Positions 19,046-28,956 of a stretch of 64,000 nt of DNA are shown here, one piece after another (position 1 is the stretch's first letter; each line of letters starts with the position of its first letter). This DNA is from Campylobacter showae (lineage in GTDB: Bacteria; Campylobacterota; Campylobacteria; Campylobacterales; Campylobacteraceae), in assembly GCF_900573985.1 (NCBI RefSeq), contig NZ_UWOK01000001.1, positions 1,302,001 through 1,366,000 on the forward strand, given 5' to 3'. The notes below the pieces were generated by a model. That model was not told the origin of the DNA and made no database searches. It worked only from the letters and a program-made list of their open reading frames with translations. A program made the position numbers and the translations under genes.

Positions 19046-19768
19046 GGCGGTAAAATCAAACAGCTAAAATCAGGTTGATGGCGAGCGGCGTAAACATTAT
19101 TACAAATTTGGGCGTATCAAATTTCTAGCGCGACTTTGGAAAAATTACCGCTTGAAATTTTATCTAAATTTTTCGGTAAGATTTTCGGAGCCTTTAGGCT
19201 TAGCATAATCAAATCGTAGCCAAATTTGGCAAGCGGCGTAAAATTTGTAAAAACAGTAAAAATATTGACGACGGCAAAACGGCAAATTGCCGCCCTAAAT
19301 TTAAAAAACGGCAGGTCAAATTTTATCGTCGTCCGTCTTGCTCGCGCAAAATTTACGAACTATAAAAATCATAAAACGCAGGCTAAACCAAGACCGCGTC
19401 GTTTCGGCGTCAAATTTAACCGCCCAGCCTATGTCAAGGCTAAATTTAACAAACAGCAAAAAGGGTAGCAAGCCTCTTGCAATCGCTTGCAAATTTTCGC
19501 CAAATATTAAAAGGCACGTAAACGCAGAAATGCCACGCTCGCCGAAATCAAATAGCCGAATTTAATCCAGCTTTTACTAAAAATTTAGCCGAATTTGACG
19601 GCAAATCTAAGTCCGGTTTAGCTCAAATTTGCCACCGAAGCGATAGATTTTTCGTGTCGTCTGCTTTAAATTTTACGCCAAAAAGAGGCAAAGCAAAATT
19701 TATTCGCACCTTCTTGATTGTAGCTTAAATTTGCAGTCTGCGACGCCTAGCTGCCAGCCAAAACATAA
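19046..19768. other. Long intergenic region dense in AAATTT
   Basis: No convincing gene in about 720 bp. By eye I count close to 19 AAATTT hexamers up to the next gene, on a background of Gly/Ala-codon-like GC stretches. Short ORFs here translate into repeated Lys-Phe and basic runs and look like artefacts of the hexamer. It may be decayed coding sequence or a repeat-rich spacer. Confidence 0.5.
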
Positions 19769-19803
19769 CGATAAATTGGGGCCCAATTTGCCCAAATTTA
19801 TCG
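19769..19803 (-). terminator. Terminator of the NlpC/P60-M15 gene
   Basis: CGATAAATTGGG (19769-19780) pairs with CCCAAATTTATCG (19791-19803) with one bulged base, 18 bases beyond the stop. A T-rich stretch follows on the minus strand. Confidence 0.6.
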
Positions 19804-19821
19804 TCAAAACTGCTGTCAAAT

Positions 19822-21891
19822 TTATCTCAAATGCCCAAACTCCGGCCTATACTCAAAGTGCATCGTATCAAAGCTCACCCAGCGCCCACCCCAGATGAAG
19901 CCGTGCTTTTCAAATACGCGCACGATCTCTTCGGGGATTTGATTGCGGTAGCGGGCGTCCTTGCTCCAGCGCCAGTAGTCGCTCTTGTCGGTATTTATGT
20001 CGATCGCGATGCCGTAGGAGTGGGAGCTCTTGCGCTTGGTGCCCTCGATCACGCGCCAGTTAAACGTACCCGATGGATTGTCAAGAAATTTTAGCAGCCC
20101 CGGTTTTTGCGCCGTTAGCGCGTCAAGCTCGTTTGAGACGGCTTGCAAAGCTGCGGCCGCGCCGTTTTTGGAGTTAAATTTAAACGTTTTGCCGCCGTGA
20201 TTTTTTAGCCAAACGACATCGGTTAAATTTGCCTTCACTTCCGCCTCGCTCGCGCCGTAAATTTTATCCAAAAGCTCGTAGTTTCGGTATCTGCCCGCGT
20301 CATTGCTAGGTAGCGCTAGAGGCTTAAATAGCGGATAAGGCTGCGCAAAAGTATCCTCGACGTCGGCTAGATTTAGCAGACGGGCGGTATCCTTTGCCTC
20401 GCCGTCGTCAAATATAACCTTGCTGCCGTCAGCAAAAACTACCTCGTTGCCGACGATTTTCACGCCGTAAGCTTTTTCGATCGCCGATTTTTTCGCGTGC
20501 GACGCTTCCTCGCCGCTAGCTACTTCAAAGGTATTCATCGAATTTATTCGCGAGACGAGCAAACGTTTTGGATCGATATCTGCTACGTCCGAGCCGATTT
20601 TTAGCGTCGTGATCGCTATGCCGCCGATCATGGCTCTGCCGTTATCTTTCGTGCGGATGCCCCAGACGTCGTGCACGGCGAGTGGCTCGCCCCCGCGCAT
20701 ACCCGCATAAAGCATGATGTGTCCGTTCATATGAAATAGCGTTCTATACGGCACGGCTTGCGTTTTGATGACATTTAGTTTTTCTTCCGCGCTTAAATTT
20801 GCTAGGCTCACGACCTTGCCGATTTGACCTTGCGCCTTTGAGTTTCGCGGTAGCCACACGCCAAAGCTACCGAGGAAATCCTGCAAAAACAGCGAGCAGT
20901 CGCGCTTGCCGCCAAACCCGCCCCAGCCGTAGCTTTGCCCCAGCAGCGATGACGCCAGCGCCCTTACGTTTTCGTCGCTAAATTTAAGCGGAAAGCGGCT
21001 CGCGTTTTGTTTTGATATCTCGTAGTTTTTTAGCCCGTTTTGAGTCTGGATTTTGCCGTAAAATTTAAACTGATCCTCGCTTTGAAACGGTAAAATCGCG
21101 CCTATGCGTCCGTAAAATAAAAAGTTGCCGTTTTTGTCGTAGACGGGCTCTTCGTCTTTGGTAACGCTTAAAAATTTAGAATTTTTTAGCTCCCGTACGG
21201 CGTCTGCGCTTAAAATTTTGATTTCGGTCGATTTTATCCAGCCCCACGCCGCATCGCTACCCACAAACGCCCACGCTCCGTCGGCCGAAAAGTGCGAAAC
21301 GTAAAGCGGATAACCGATCGAGATGAAAGATAGCTGAGCGTAGTCAAACGGCAACCCTTCGCCCGCGCGCACGGGATTATAGAGTACGGCCTCGTCGGTC
21401 GGTAGGTTTCGCAGACTCGCGTTTGCCGTCGTTACCGCAGGCAAAGAAACCTTGCCGAAGCTCTCTACGCTCGCGTTTTTGCGCACTTTTTCAAACCACT
21501 CGTTTGGGACTTTGCGCATATTTGAGAAAAAGTACTGCCTTTTTGACGTATTTTTATAGTACTCTAGCGCCCAAAAGGCGTCTTTTGCACTCGTTGCGGG
21601 CGCTTTTAGATCAAGCGCGTTAAAGCGTTTTTGCAGCAGAGTTTCGCCGCTACTTTGCGCTTCAAAAGGTAGTATCGGCAGCGCATTTGCATTTTGATCG
21701 ACGTCAAATTTTAGATAGCTGATGTGGCCTAAATTTTCATCCGCGCTCTCCTCGGGCATATCGTATGCGGGCGCGGCGTTAGCGCCTTGATCCGGTAAAT
21801 TTACCGCGCTTGGCGCGTCTTTTGGCGATACGCAACCGCCCAGCATCGCTAACGCCGTCGCTACGGAAAATATAAATTTGTAAAATTTCAA
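19822..21891 (-). CDS. Lipoprotein with SH3, NlpC/P60 and M15 peptidase domains
   Basis: 689 residues; two peptidoglycan hydrolases in one chain. A lipoprotein signal ends at Cys20 (MLGGC), followed by an Ala/Pro-rich linker. Residues about 80-300 resemble the N-terminal stabilising and two SH3 modules of C40 peptidases. NlpC/P60 catalytic Cys332 lies in GKRDCSLFLQDFLG and the likely His391 in MNGHIMLYAG. The last 130 residues are an M15 domain with zinc ligands His624 and Asp631 (SSHSYGIAIDIN) and His678 (DTMHFEYRPEFGH). It should cut D-Glu/meso-DAP bonds and D,D- or L,D-peptide bonds in the periplasm. It is divergent from the helicase gene. Confidence 0.88.
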   Translation of the reverse strand: MKFYKFIFSVATALAMLGGCVSPKDAPSAVNLPDQGANAAPAYDMPEESADENLGHISYLKFDVDQNANALPILPFEAQSSGETLLQKRFNALDLKAPATSAKDAFWALEYYKNTSKRQYFFSNMRKVPNEWFEKVRKNASVESFGKVSLPAVTTANASLRNLPTDEAVLYNPVRAGEGLPFDYAQLSFISIGYPLYVSHFSADGAWAFVGSDAAWGWIKSTEIKILSADAVRELKNSKFLSVTKDEEPVYDKNGNFLFYGRIGAILPFQSEDQFKFYGKIQTQNGLKNYEISKQNASRFPLKFSDENVRALASSLLGQSYGWGGFGGKRDCSLFLQDFLGSFGVWLPRNSKAQGQIGKVVSLANLSAEEKLNVIKTQAVPYRTLFHMNGHIMLYAGMRGGEPLAVHDVWGIRTKDNGRAMIGGIAITTLKIGSDVADIDPKRLLVSRINSMNTFEVASGEEASHAKKSAIEKAYGVKIVGNEVVFADGSKVIFDDGEAKDTARLLNLADVEDTFAQPYPLFKPLALPSNDAGRYRNYELLDKIYGASEAEVKANLTDVVWLKNHGGKTFKFNSKNGAAAALQAVSNELDALTAQKPGLLKFLDNPSGTFNWRVIEGTKRKSSHSYGIAIDINTDKSDYWRWSKDARYRNQIPEEIVRVFEKHGFIWGGRWVSFDTMHFEYRPEFGHLR

Positions 21892-21912
21892 TCTAGCTCC
21901 TTAAAAATAAGC

Positions 21913-21918
21913 TATAAT
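21913..21918 (+). promoter_or_regulatory. -10 box upstream of the helicase gene
   Basis: TATAAT lies 22 bases before the GTG start in the 49-bp divergent gap, implying a very short leader. Sequence match only. Confidence 0.4.
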
Positions 21919-21940
21919 TTTACAAAAAATAGGGAAATTT

Positions 21941-23263
21941 GTGTTAAACCAGCTGCTAGATATCTTAAAAAAATCAAACGTTTTTCTAACCGGGCGCGGC
22001 GGCGTGGGTAAAAGCTATCTCACGCAAGCAGTCATCAAGCGCTATAAAAGCGAGCTAAAAAACGTCGTCGTACTAGGTAGCACCGGCATCGCGGCGGTAA
22101 ACGTCGGCGGAGTGAGCGTGCATAGTTTTTTTAAATTCGGCATTTGCTCAAACCTCGAGGAGCTACGCGGCTACGACCGCAAACAGCGCGGAAAGCTCGG
22201 CGAACTAAAAAAGATACTAGACGTCTGCGATCTCATCGTGATAGACGAGATCTCGATGATCAGCGCGGGGCTGATGGATATGATTTATTACCGCTTGATG
22301 AGCTCGCGATTCGTCGGGCGCGTGATGCTCGTGGGCGACTTTTATCAGCTGCCGCCCGTGCGAAAAAACGGCGATGACGGTAGCTCGCTGTTTAAATTTC
22401 TTTATGCTTTTAACTCTAGCTCGTGGCATGAATTTGAGTTTAAAAATATCGAGCTAGTCGTCTCAAAACGCACGAAGGATAAGAAATTTTACGATATCTT
22501 ATCCATGCTTCGCGTCGGGCGGCTGAGCCCCGAGGTGTTTGCCTATATCGAAAATTTACTCGTGCCAAGCGTGCAGGTAGATGACGATACGAGCGTGCTT
22601 TTTGGGCGAAATTACGAAGCGGACGAGCTAAATAATAAGATGCTCTCTAAACTTCCAGCGCCGCTTGAAAGGGCTGAGGCGCTAGTGGAAATTTATGATG
22701 AAAATTTGAATGAAAACACGCTGGATCGCTGGATCGCAAATCTCTACGCGCCTGAAATTTTAAATATAAAAATCGGCGCGAAAGTTATATTTACCGTAAA
22801 TAAATGGGGCGAGTATTATAACGGCGAGCGCGGGCAGATAATGCAAATTTTAAAAGAAAACGGCGAGATAAAAAGCGTCATCGTACAAAAAGCAAACGGC
22901 GAGATCGTCGAGGTAGAGCGCGCGAGATTTGACATGAGCGAGTTTGTGATGGCGGGCGAACATCTCGAGGAGCGCGCGAGGGCGTCTTTGACGCAGTTTC
23001 CGCTAAAGCTAGCCTATGCGATCACGATCCACAAATCCCAAGGTATGAGTATCGAAAATTTAGTCTGCGACCTAAATCATATCTTTGCCAACGGACAGCT
23101 CTACGTCGCGCTCTCGAGGGCGATCGATCCAAAAAAGCTTAGGATATTTTACGGCAAAAGTCGGCCGTTTAGAGAGTATTTGCAAAGCGTCGTTAAAATA
23201 GACGAAGAGGTCGAGAAATTCTATCTTGAAAACAAATTTGAAAACATTAAGGAAGACGTATGA
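21941..23263 (+). CDS. PIF1/RecD-like superfamily 1 helicase
   Basis: 440 residues with the complete SF1B core: Walker A GRGGVGKS at 18-25, DEISMI at about 104-109, GDFYQLPPV, and the C-terminal UvrD_C_2-type stretch AYAITIHKSQGMSIENL followed by YVALSRA. It should be a 5'-3' DNA helicase for replication or repair intermediates. GTG is the only start before the Walker motif, preceded by AGGGAAA. C. jejuni has a helicase gene at the same place (Cj0945c). It overlaps the next gene by four bases. Confidence 0.88.
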   Translation: MLNQLLDILKKSNVFLTGRGGVGKSYLTQAVIKRYKSELKNVVVLGSTGIAAVNVGGVSVHSFFKFGICSNLEELRGYDRKQRGKLGELKKILDVCDLIVIDEISMISAGLMDMIYYRLMSSRFVGRVMLVGDFYQLPPVRKNGDDGSSLFKFLYAFNSSSWHEFEFKNIELVVSKRTKDKKFYDILSMLRVGRLSPEVFAYIENLLVPSVQVDDDTSVLFGRNYEADELNNKMLSKLPAPLERAEALVEIYDENLNENTLDRWIANLYAPEILNIKIGAKVIFTVNKWGEYYNGERGQIMQILKENGEIKSVIVQKANGEIVEVERARFDMSEFVMAGEHLEERARASLTQFPLKLAYAITIHKSQGMSIENLVCDLNHIFANGQLYVALSRAIDPKKLRIFYGKSRPFREYLQSVVKIDEEVEKFYLENKFENIKEDV

Positions 23264-23763
23264 AAAAGATTTTTGCGCTGGCTTTTGCCGCGGTTATGGC
23301 CTTTGCCGAGACGCTAAATATCGACAACTTTGAAACCGATCTGTACTCCAGAGATGCCAAAAGCTCGATCAAAAAAGTAAGTATAAGCCTGCGTCTGGAG
23401 GGGCGCGACATCGTGGATAACGAAGCCTACGTGCTTGACGCGCTAAACGTCGTTATCGGTAGCTTTTACGTCGAGGATCTGCTGACTTCGCTCGGCAAGG
23501 AAAAATTTAAAGACACGCTAGCGAAATACACCGCTAAAAAGCACTCCATAGATATCGACGAGGTGCTCATTATCTCGCTAAAAACCGTGCGCGAACCAAA
23601 TATCGAAGAGCTACTTGAAGCGCTAAAAAACGTCAAAACTACGGGCTCAAAAAGATCGCAAAAAGAGCAAGTCGAGGATATATTGCGAGGAAATAAAAAT
23701 CAGCTAAAACCGATGGATTTAAATCAGATAGATGATTTTGGCAAGGATTTTGGCGAGCAGTAA
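23260..23763 (+). CDS. Periplasmic FliL-like protein
   Basis: 167 residues. The first 16 form a signal peptide (Lys-Lys, then an Ala/Phe-rich core ending AFA). The mature part IKKVSISLRLEG followed by helix and ISLKTVRE resembles the periplasmic domain of FliL-type proteins, but the FliL membrane anchor is replaced by a cleavable signal. The C-terminal 40 residues are charged and disordered. It is coupled to the helicase (ATGA overlap), an arrangement I recall from C. jejuni (Cj0945c-Cj0944c). Role unknown. Confidence 0.6.
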   Translation: MKKIFALAFAAVMAFAETLNIDNFETDLYSRDAKSSIKKVSISLRLEGRDIVDNEAYVLDALNVVIGSFYVEDLLTSLGKEKFKDTLAKYTAKKHSIDIDEVLIISLKTVREPNIEELLEALKNVKTTGSKRSQKEQVEDILRGNKNQLKPMDLNQIDDFGKDFGEQ

Positions 23764-23802
23764 ATTTGGGATTAAATTTATAAATTTTACTCGCCGAGAC
23801 CC

Positions 23803-23817
23803 GCACCTTTAAGGTGC
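23803..23817 (+). terminator. Short hairpin after the FliL-like gene
   Basis: A perfect 7-bp palindrome (GCACCTT / AAGGTGC) with a single central base lies 40 bases past the stop and is followed by AAATTTTGTTT. Confidence 0.5.
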
Positions 23818-23857
23818 TAAATTTTGTTTGGTCAAATTTGGATTTTAGTCTTTATTG

Positions 23858-23970
23858 TTAAGGGGGGAAGGGGCTTGAATTATGAAGTCGCTCCCTTTCC
23901 CCTTAAAAATCCCCCAACCCCTACGACGTGAGATGTGGCGACATAGCTTTGCTGGCGCAAAGCGTCGCTA
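23858..23970. other. Two strong hairpins in a convergent intergenic region
   Basis: TTAAGGGG (23858-23865) pairs with CCCCTTAA (23899-23906), with purine/pyrimidine runs extending the helix inward. A second stem (GCGAC and GCTTTG against CAAAGC and GTCGC, 23938-23968) follows after 31 bases. A small RNA or a bidirectional terminator are both possible; no promoter was identified. Confidence 0.4.
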
Positions 23971-24115
23971 GTTTTATAAATTTTAGGGGAGACAAATTTC
24001 ATATTTTCAAGATACTGGTCTCGGTGGGTAAAATTTAAAACCATATTTTTACAAAATTTGACCTCAAATTTGAACGAAAGGCGATAAGGCACAGTATTTT
24101 TTCTTTAGACGAGGC

Positions 24116-24175
24116 GGATTTAAATTTTGCGATGGGAGCTACCTTGTCGGTAGTGACCGAGTAAAATTTAAATCC
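24116..24175. repeat. 13-bp inverted repeat with nested stem downstream of lolA
   Basis: GGATTTAAATTTT (24116-24128) is perfectly repeated inverted at 24163-24175 and encloses CTACC-ttgtc-GGTAG (24139-24153). It is 44 bases beyond the lolA stop, so it may terminate that gene; its length and nested stem also fit a REP-like interspersed repeat. Confidence 0.45.
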
Positions 24176-24219
24176 AACGAAGTATGAAGGAAAAAGACAA
24201 GCCGCTTTTTGCTAAAAGT

Positions 24220-24732
24220 TTATTGGTTTATAACGTCATAATACGACGGTATCACCGGCGTCAGCAAATCATCGCTTATCTTAAAATCCTTTTTCGTGTT
24301 GCTAAGCGTGATTTTGATTTTGTTGCCGAGTTTGTCCTCGTAGTCGATCCTTGTCGGGATATAATTTTTGACGGTGATTAGGTACTCTACGCCGTCGTAT
24401 TTGGCCTTGTAGAGCGTATCGGTGATCTTAACCGCGTTTCTAACGACGTCGATCAAATTCGGCGCCTTTTCAAATTTGGAGATGATCGCTTGCTCGAGCG
24501 CATCCTCGATCACGACGACGCGGTTTTTATCAAAGTAGATTTTTTTAGGCGTCGGGCGCTCGTAGATCCAGTAGGCGCGGTTGTTGCTTTTTGCGTAAAA
24601 TTTACCAAAATAATCGACCGTTTCGTTCTCGCTCGTGATGGTTTGCACGAAGTCGCTTTGAAGCGTGACGAAATTTAACGTAACTCCGAAAGCCGAGGCG
24701 CAAAAGAGCAAAAATGCTAAAATTTTTTTCAT
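24220..24732 (-). CDS. lolA: Outer-membrane lipoprotein carrier LolA
   Basis: A periplasmic shuttle that takes lipoproteins from the inner-membrane Lol transporter to the outer membrane. 170 residues with a signal peptide (1-16, ending SAFG), an alternating beta pattern consistent with the half-barrel fold, the early FVQTI segment and the strand sequence YWIYERPTPKKIYF typical of LolA. It is divergent from secA (89 bp) and close to a LolC/E-like permease, matching the order I recall from C. jejuni (Cj0943 beside secA). Confidence 0.88.
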   Translation of the reverse strand: MKKILAFLLFCASAFGVTLNFVTLQSDFVQTITSENETVDYFGKFYAKSNNRAYWIYERPTPKKIYFDKNRVVVIEDALEQAIISKFEKAPNLIDVVRNAVKITDTLYKAKYDGVEYLITVKNYIPTRIDYEDKLGNKIKITLSNTKKDFKISDDLLTPVIPSYYDVINQ

Positions 24733-24821
24733 ATATTTTCCTTTATCGGGCGAAATTCTAGCTAAGTTTAAATAATAAAATGTTAAAATCCAAGCTTTAA
24801 CAAAATTTAAAAAGGCTAAAA

Positions 24822-27407
24822 ATGATAACGGCGTTTATGCAAAAGGTATTTGGCACGAAAAACGACAGGGAAGTAAAAAAATATTTCAAACGAGTCGCCT
24901 ACATAAACTCGCTCGAGAGCAAATATCAAGCGATGAGCGACGATGAGCTAAAGGCAAAATTTAACGAATTTAAAGCGCAGGTACAAAACGGAGAAAAGAG
25001 CCAGGACGAGCTGCTAGACGATGTGTTCGCTATCGTGCGAGAGGTCGGTAAAAGAACGCTAAATATGCGCCATTTCGACGTTCAGCTAATCGGCGGCATG
25101 GTACTAAACGACGGTAAGATCGCCGAGATGAAAACGGGCGAAGGTAAAACCCTCGTGGCAAGCTTGCCCGTCGTGTTAAACGCGATGAGCGGCAAGGGCG
25201 TGCACGTCGTGACCGTAAACGACTACCTCGCTAAGCGCGACGCGACACAAATGGGCGAAATTTATAAATTTCTAGGCCTTAGCGTCGGCGTGATACTAGG
25301 CGGCGAATACGACGATGCAGCGCGTAAAACCGCATACGATAGCGACATAACGTACGGCACGAATAACGAATTTGGCTTTGACTACCTACGCGATAATATG
25401 AAAATGGATTTCAAAGATAAGGTGCAAAGAGAGCATAACTTCGTCATCGTGGACGAGGTCGATAGTATCCTCATCGACGAGGCCAGGACTCCGCTCATCA
25501 TCTCGGGTCCTACAAACCGCACGCTAGATGGCTACATCAAAGCAAACGAGGTCGCTCGCCAGATGAAGCGAGGCGAACCGCCTGCGACTCCGCAAGAAAA
25601 GGCTACGGGCGACTTTACCGTAGATGAAAAAAACCGCACGATAGCTATCACCGAAGATGGCATCTCAAAGGCCGAAAAGCTCTTTGGCGTGGCAAATCTC
25701 TACGATATGGAAAACGCGATTTTGAGTCACCACCTAGACCAAGCCCTAAAAGCGCACAATCTCTTTGAAAAGGACGTGCACTATGTCGTTCGCGAAGGCC
25801 AAGTCGTCATCGTCGACGAATTTACGGGACGTCTTAGCGAAGGACGAAGATTTAGCGAGGGCTTGCACCAAGCGCTAGAGGCCAAAGAGGGCGTAAAGAT
25901 CCAAGAAGAGAGCCAAACGCTAGCCGATATTACATTTCAAAACTACTTTAGACTTTACAAAAAACTATCGGGCATGACGGGTACGGCGCAGACGGAGGCA
26001 ACCGAGTTTTCGCAAATTTACAAGCTTGACGTCGTATCGATCCCGACAAACGTGCCGGTTATCAGAAAAGACAACAACGATCTCATCTACAAAACCGAAA
26101 ACGAGAAATTTAAAGCCGTGATCGACGAGATCAAAAAGGCTCACGACCGCGGTCAGCCAGTGCTCGTGGGTACCGCCTCGATCGAAAAGAGCGAAAAGCT
26201 ACACAACCTGCTCGTAAAAGAAAAGATCCCGCACTCCGTGCTAAACGCTAAAAATCACGAAAAAGAGGCCGAGATCATCGCTCAAGCCGGCGCTCGCGGC
26301 GCAGTTACGATCGCTACGAATATGGCCGGACGCGGCGTAGACATCCGTATCGACGACGAGGTACGAAACCTGGGCGGTCTATACATCATCGGCACCGAAA
26401 GGCACGAAAGCCGCCGTATCGATAATCAGCTGCGAGGCCGCTCTGGACGTCAGGGCGATCCAGGAGTGAGCCGCTTTTATCTAAGCCTTGAGGATAATTT
26501 GCTTCGGATATTTGGCAGCGACCGCATAAAGGCGATAATGACGCGTCTTGGTATCGAAGAGGGCGAAAGCATCGACTCGAAAATGGTCACAAGAGCCGTC
26601 GAAAACGCGCAAAAAAAGGTCGAGAGCCTGCACTTTGAAGCGCGAAAGCATATCCTCGAGTACGACGACGTCGCAAACGAGCAGCGAAAAACTGTGTATA
26701 AATTTAGAAACGAGCTACTTGATCCGAATTTTGAAGTCGGCGAAAAGATCAAACAAAATCGCGCCGAGTTTGTCGAGCACCTGCTAGCCCAGGCTGAAAT
26801 TTACGCAGGCGAGCCAAAGAGCGAATACAACCTCGAAAAACTAAGCTCCGTGATAATCTCAAACGGCGCGTTAATGCAGCCTGAAGAGCTAAAAGATCTC
26901 GACTATGCTGAGCTTGCGGAGAAGATAACGGCTAAATTTGAGGCCGACTACGAGGAAAAAATGGGCGTCATAGGTGAGGGTCAGCGCAAATACCTCGAAA
27001 AGGTGCTTTGCCTACAAGTGCTAGACACCGCGTGGCGCGAGCATCTATATCAGATGGACATCCTAAAAACCGGCATCGGGCTGCGCGGCTACAACCAAAA
27101 AGATCCGCTCACCGAATATAAAAAAGAGAGCTTTAACCTCTTTATGGAGCTCGTTAGCCGCATCAAATTTGAAAGCATCAAGCTACTAACGGCCGTGCGC
27201 CTAAGCTTTTCCGAGCCTAGTGAGTCTGCACCGCAGGAAGCGCAAGATAGCGAGACTGCCCGCGCACCTGAGAGTGAAGAAAAGCCTGGTAAAAAAGTAT
27301 CGCGAAACGACCCGTGCCCGTGCGGAAGCGGCAAAAAGTACAAAGACTGCCACGGCAAGAGCGGCCCTAAAAAAGGAGCTTTTGCGGAGGATTGGGATAA
27401 AATTTAG
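24822..27407 (+). CDS. secA: Preprotein translocase ATPase SecA
   Basis: The motor that drives unfolded proteins through SecYEG. At 861 residues it is complete: Walker [15 protein letters not shown] at about 104-117, [19 protein letters not shown], the helicase-like motif [11 protein letters not shown], and [22 protein letters not shown]. The C-terminal zinc-binding tail [14 protein letters not shown], which contacts SecB or phospholipids, is intact. The start ATG has AAAGG upstream, and a GC hairpin with a T-run follows the stop. Confidence 0.98.
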   Translation: MITAFMQKVFGTKNDREVKKYFKRVAYINSLESKYQAMSDDELKAKFNEFKAQVQNGEKSQDELLDDVFAIVREVGKRTLNMRHFDVQLIGGMVLNDGKIAEMKTGEGKTLVASLPVVLNAMSGKGVHVVTVNDYLAKRDATQMGEIYKFLGLSVGVILGGEYDDAARKTAYDSDITYGTNNEFGFDYLRDNMKMDFKDKVQREHNFVIVDEVDSILIDEARTPLIISGPTNRTLDGYIKANEVARQMKRGEPPATPQEKATGDFTVDEKNRTIAITEDGISKAEKLFGVANLYDMENAILSHHLDQALKAHNLFEKDVHYVVREGQVVIVDEFTGRLSEGRRFSEGLHQALEAKEGVKIQEESQTLADITFQNYFRLYKKLSGMTGTAQTEATEFSQIYKLDVVSIPTNVPVIRKDNNDLIYKTENEKFKAVIDEIKKAHDRGQPVLVGTASIEKSEKLHNLLVKEKIPHSVLNAKNHEKEAEIIAQAGARGAVTIATNMAGRGVDIRIDDEVRNLGGLYIIGTERHESRRIDNQLRGRSGRQGDPGVSRFYLSLEDNLLRIFGSDRIKAIMTRLGIEEGESIDSKMVTRAVENAQKKVESLHFEARKHILEYDDVANEQRKTVYKFRNELLDPNFEVGEKIKQNRAEFVEHLLAQAEIYAGEPKSEYNLEKLSSVIISNGALMQPEELKDLDYAELAEKITAKFEADYEEKMGVIGEGQRKYLEKVLCLQVLDTAWREHLYQMDILKTGIGLRGYNQKDPLTEYKKESFNLFMELVSRIKFESIKLLTAVRLSFSEPSESAPQEAQDSETARAPESEEKPGKKVSRNDPCPCGSGKKYKDCHGKSGPKKGAFAEDWDKI

Positions 27408-27419
27408 CTTTGGCATTTT

Positions 27420-27463
27420 GGCGGCGGTTTGCTAAATTTAGCATTTAAATTTGCCGCCTTTTT
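27420..27463 (+). terminator. Terminator of secA
   Basis: GGCGGC (27420-27425) pairs with GCCGCC (27453-27458), followed by TTTTT. The palindrome GCTAAATTTAGC (27431-27442) sits inside. Confidence 0.7.
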
Positions 27464-27655
27464 GAAGCGGCGCGGAATCGTAACGTAAATTTAAAGCGCC
27501 TAGCTTTTTCAAGCGGTTTTTAAAATTTGACGTCAAATTTGCGCGGATATTCAAATTTGAATTTTAGCTCGCGCTCGGCGCAAATTTAAAATAAGATCAA
27601 GCGAAACAAAAATAGCGAGCAAACCAAAGCCCAAATTTAAACAACGGAAAATCAA

Positions 27656-28852
27656 ATGAGCCTAACCAAATATCTACTTTTTAAATATCTACGGTTTGAC
27701 AAAACCCAGCCATTTATCATGCTTTCGGCGCTCCTCGCATTTCTAGGTGTGGGCGTCGGGCTCATGGTGCTCATCGTCGCGATGGCGATCATGAACGGCT
27801 TTGACAAAGAGTTTGAGCGCAAACTTTTTACTATGAACTACCCGATCACGATCCTCTCCGCTATCCGCGGCAACATCGACGAGAACGACGTTAGCGAGCT
27901 CAAGCAGAAGTTTCCGAATCTCAAATTTAGCCCGTACATCATGACTCAAGTCATCATCAAGGGGGCAAATAGCTTTGAGGGCGGACTGCTTTTTGGCGTA
28001 AATTCGCCTGACGAAAAGCAGATAAACTCGGTCGTGGCAGCCGGTCTTGGTGACCGCGAGCTAGACGGATACGGCCTGCTCGTCGGACAAGGCGTCAAAA
28101 ATGAGATGATGGTAAATGAAAACGACAAACTCACGCTCATTTTTACTAAAAACGACCCGAGCGGCTTCGCGCTAACACCCAAAATGAAGCGCTTTGACGT
28201 CGTGAGCTCGTTCAGCTCGGGTCTTGTGGCCTACGATAAAAGCTATCTATACACGAGTGTCGAAGCGTTACGCAAGATACTTGAGTACGACGAGGGCAAA
28301 TTTGACGGTATACACGTGTTTTCAAAGGATCCGTTTGCCGACATCGAAAAGATCTCGCGCGAGCTGAGGCTAGGACAAAAAGCTATCGGCTGGTGGCAGC
28401 AAAACGGTAACTTTTTCTCCGCTTTGGCACTTGAAAAACGCGCGCTTTTCATCGTTTTGATGCTCATCATTCTGGTTGCTTCGCTAAATATCATAAGCTC
28501 GCTGCTCATGACCGTCATGAACCGCCGCCAAGAGATCGCGCTACTGCTCTCGCTTGGCGCTAGCAAGGCCGAGATCAAAAAGAGCTTTTTTGCGCTGGGA
28601 GCCACGATAGGCGGAGGCGGGATAGTGTTTGGGCTCGTGCTAGGTCTCTTTGGCGTATGGCTGCTCGGTAGCTTTGATATCGTAAATTTGCCCGCCGACG
28701 TTTACGGTAGCGCGAAGCTTCCTATGGAGTTATCTTTGATCGACCTTGTTATGATTTTAGTCGGAGCGGTCGTTATCGTGGCGTTTTCGTCGTTTTACCC
28801 CGCTAAAAAAGCCGCGCAAATAAACGTACTTGAGACGCTTAGAAATGAGTAA
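27656..28852 (+). CDS. LolC/LolE-like ABC transporter permease
   Basis: 398 residues of the MacB/FtsX permease fold: one helix near the N-terminus (about 20-48), a large periplasmic domain (about 50-255) and three C-terminal helices (about 262-290, 312-345 and 360-385). The C-terminal MTVMNRRQEIALLLSLGASKAEIKKSFF is the conserved permease loop. In the Lol system it would extract lipoproteins from the inner membrane and hand them to LolA. lolA is 3 kb away, supporting this. The partner ATPase LolD is not in the window. Confidence 0.85.
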   Translation: MSLTKYLLFKYLRFDKTQPFIMLSALLAFLGVGVGLMVLIVAMAIMNGFDKEFERKLFTMNYPITILSAIRGNIDENDVSELKQKFPNLKFSPYIMTQVIIKGANSFEGGLLFGVNSPDEKQINSVVAAGLGDRELDGYGLLVGQGVKNEMMVNENDKLTLIFTKNDPSGFALTPKMKRFDVVSSFSSGLVAYDKSYLYTSVEALRKILEYDEGKFDGIHVFSKDPFADIEKISRELRLGQKAIGWWQQNGNFFSALALEKRALFIVLMLIILVASLNIISSLLMTVMNRRQEIALLLSLGASKAEIKKSFFALGATIGGGGIVFGLVLGLFGVWLLGSFDIVNLPADVYGSAKLPMELSLIDLVMILVGAVVIVAFSSFYPAKKAAQINVLETLRNE

Positions 28853-28956
28853 AATTAGGACTTTAACCGATTGCTTAGCGGCGAGAGTTGATTTTAGATA
28901 GAGTCTCGGACGGTTTAATTTAAAATAAACACAGTCAATTAAAAAAGAGTGTCCAA

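Noticed and set aside
19226..19565. Two overlapping plus-strand ORFs of 75-80 codons in the long gap
   Set aside because: They consist of Lys/Phe/Arg runs produced by AAATTT words, have no ribosome site, and overlap each other in different frames.
23861..23867. Poly-G tract as a phase-variation site
   Set aside because: Only six consecutive G in non-coding hairpin sequence with no gene reading through it.
23880..24092. 70-codon minus-strand ORF between the FliL-like gene and lolA
   Set aside because: It runs through hairpin sequences, lacks a ribosome site and has no protein-like pattern.
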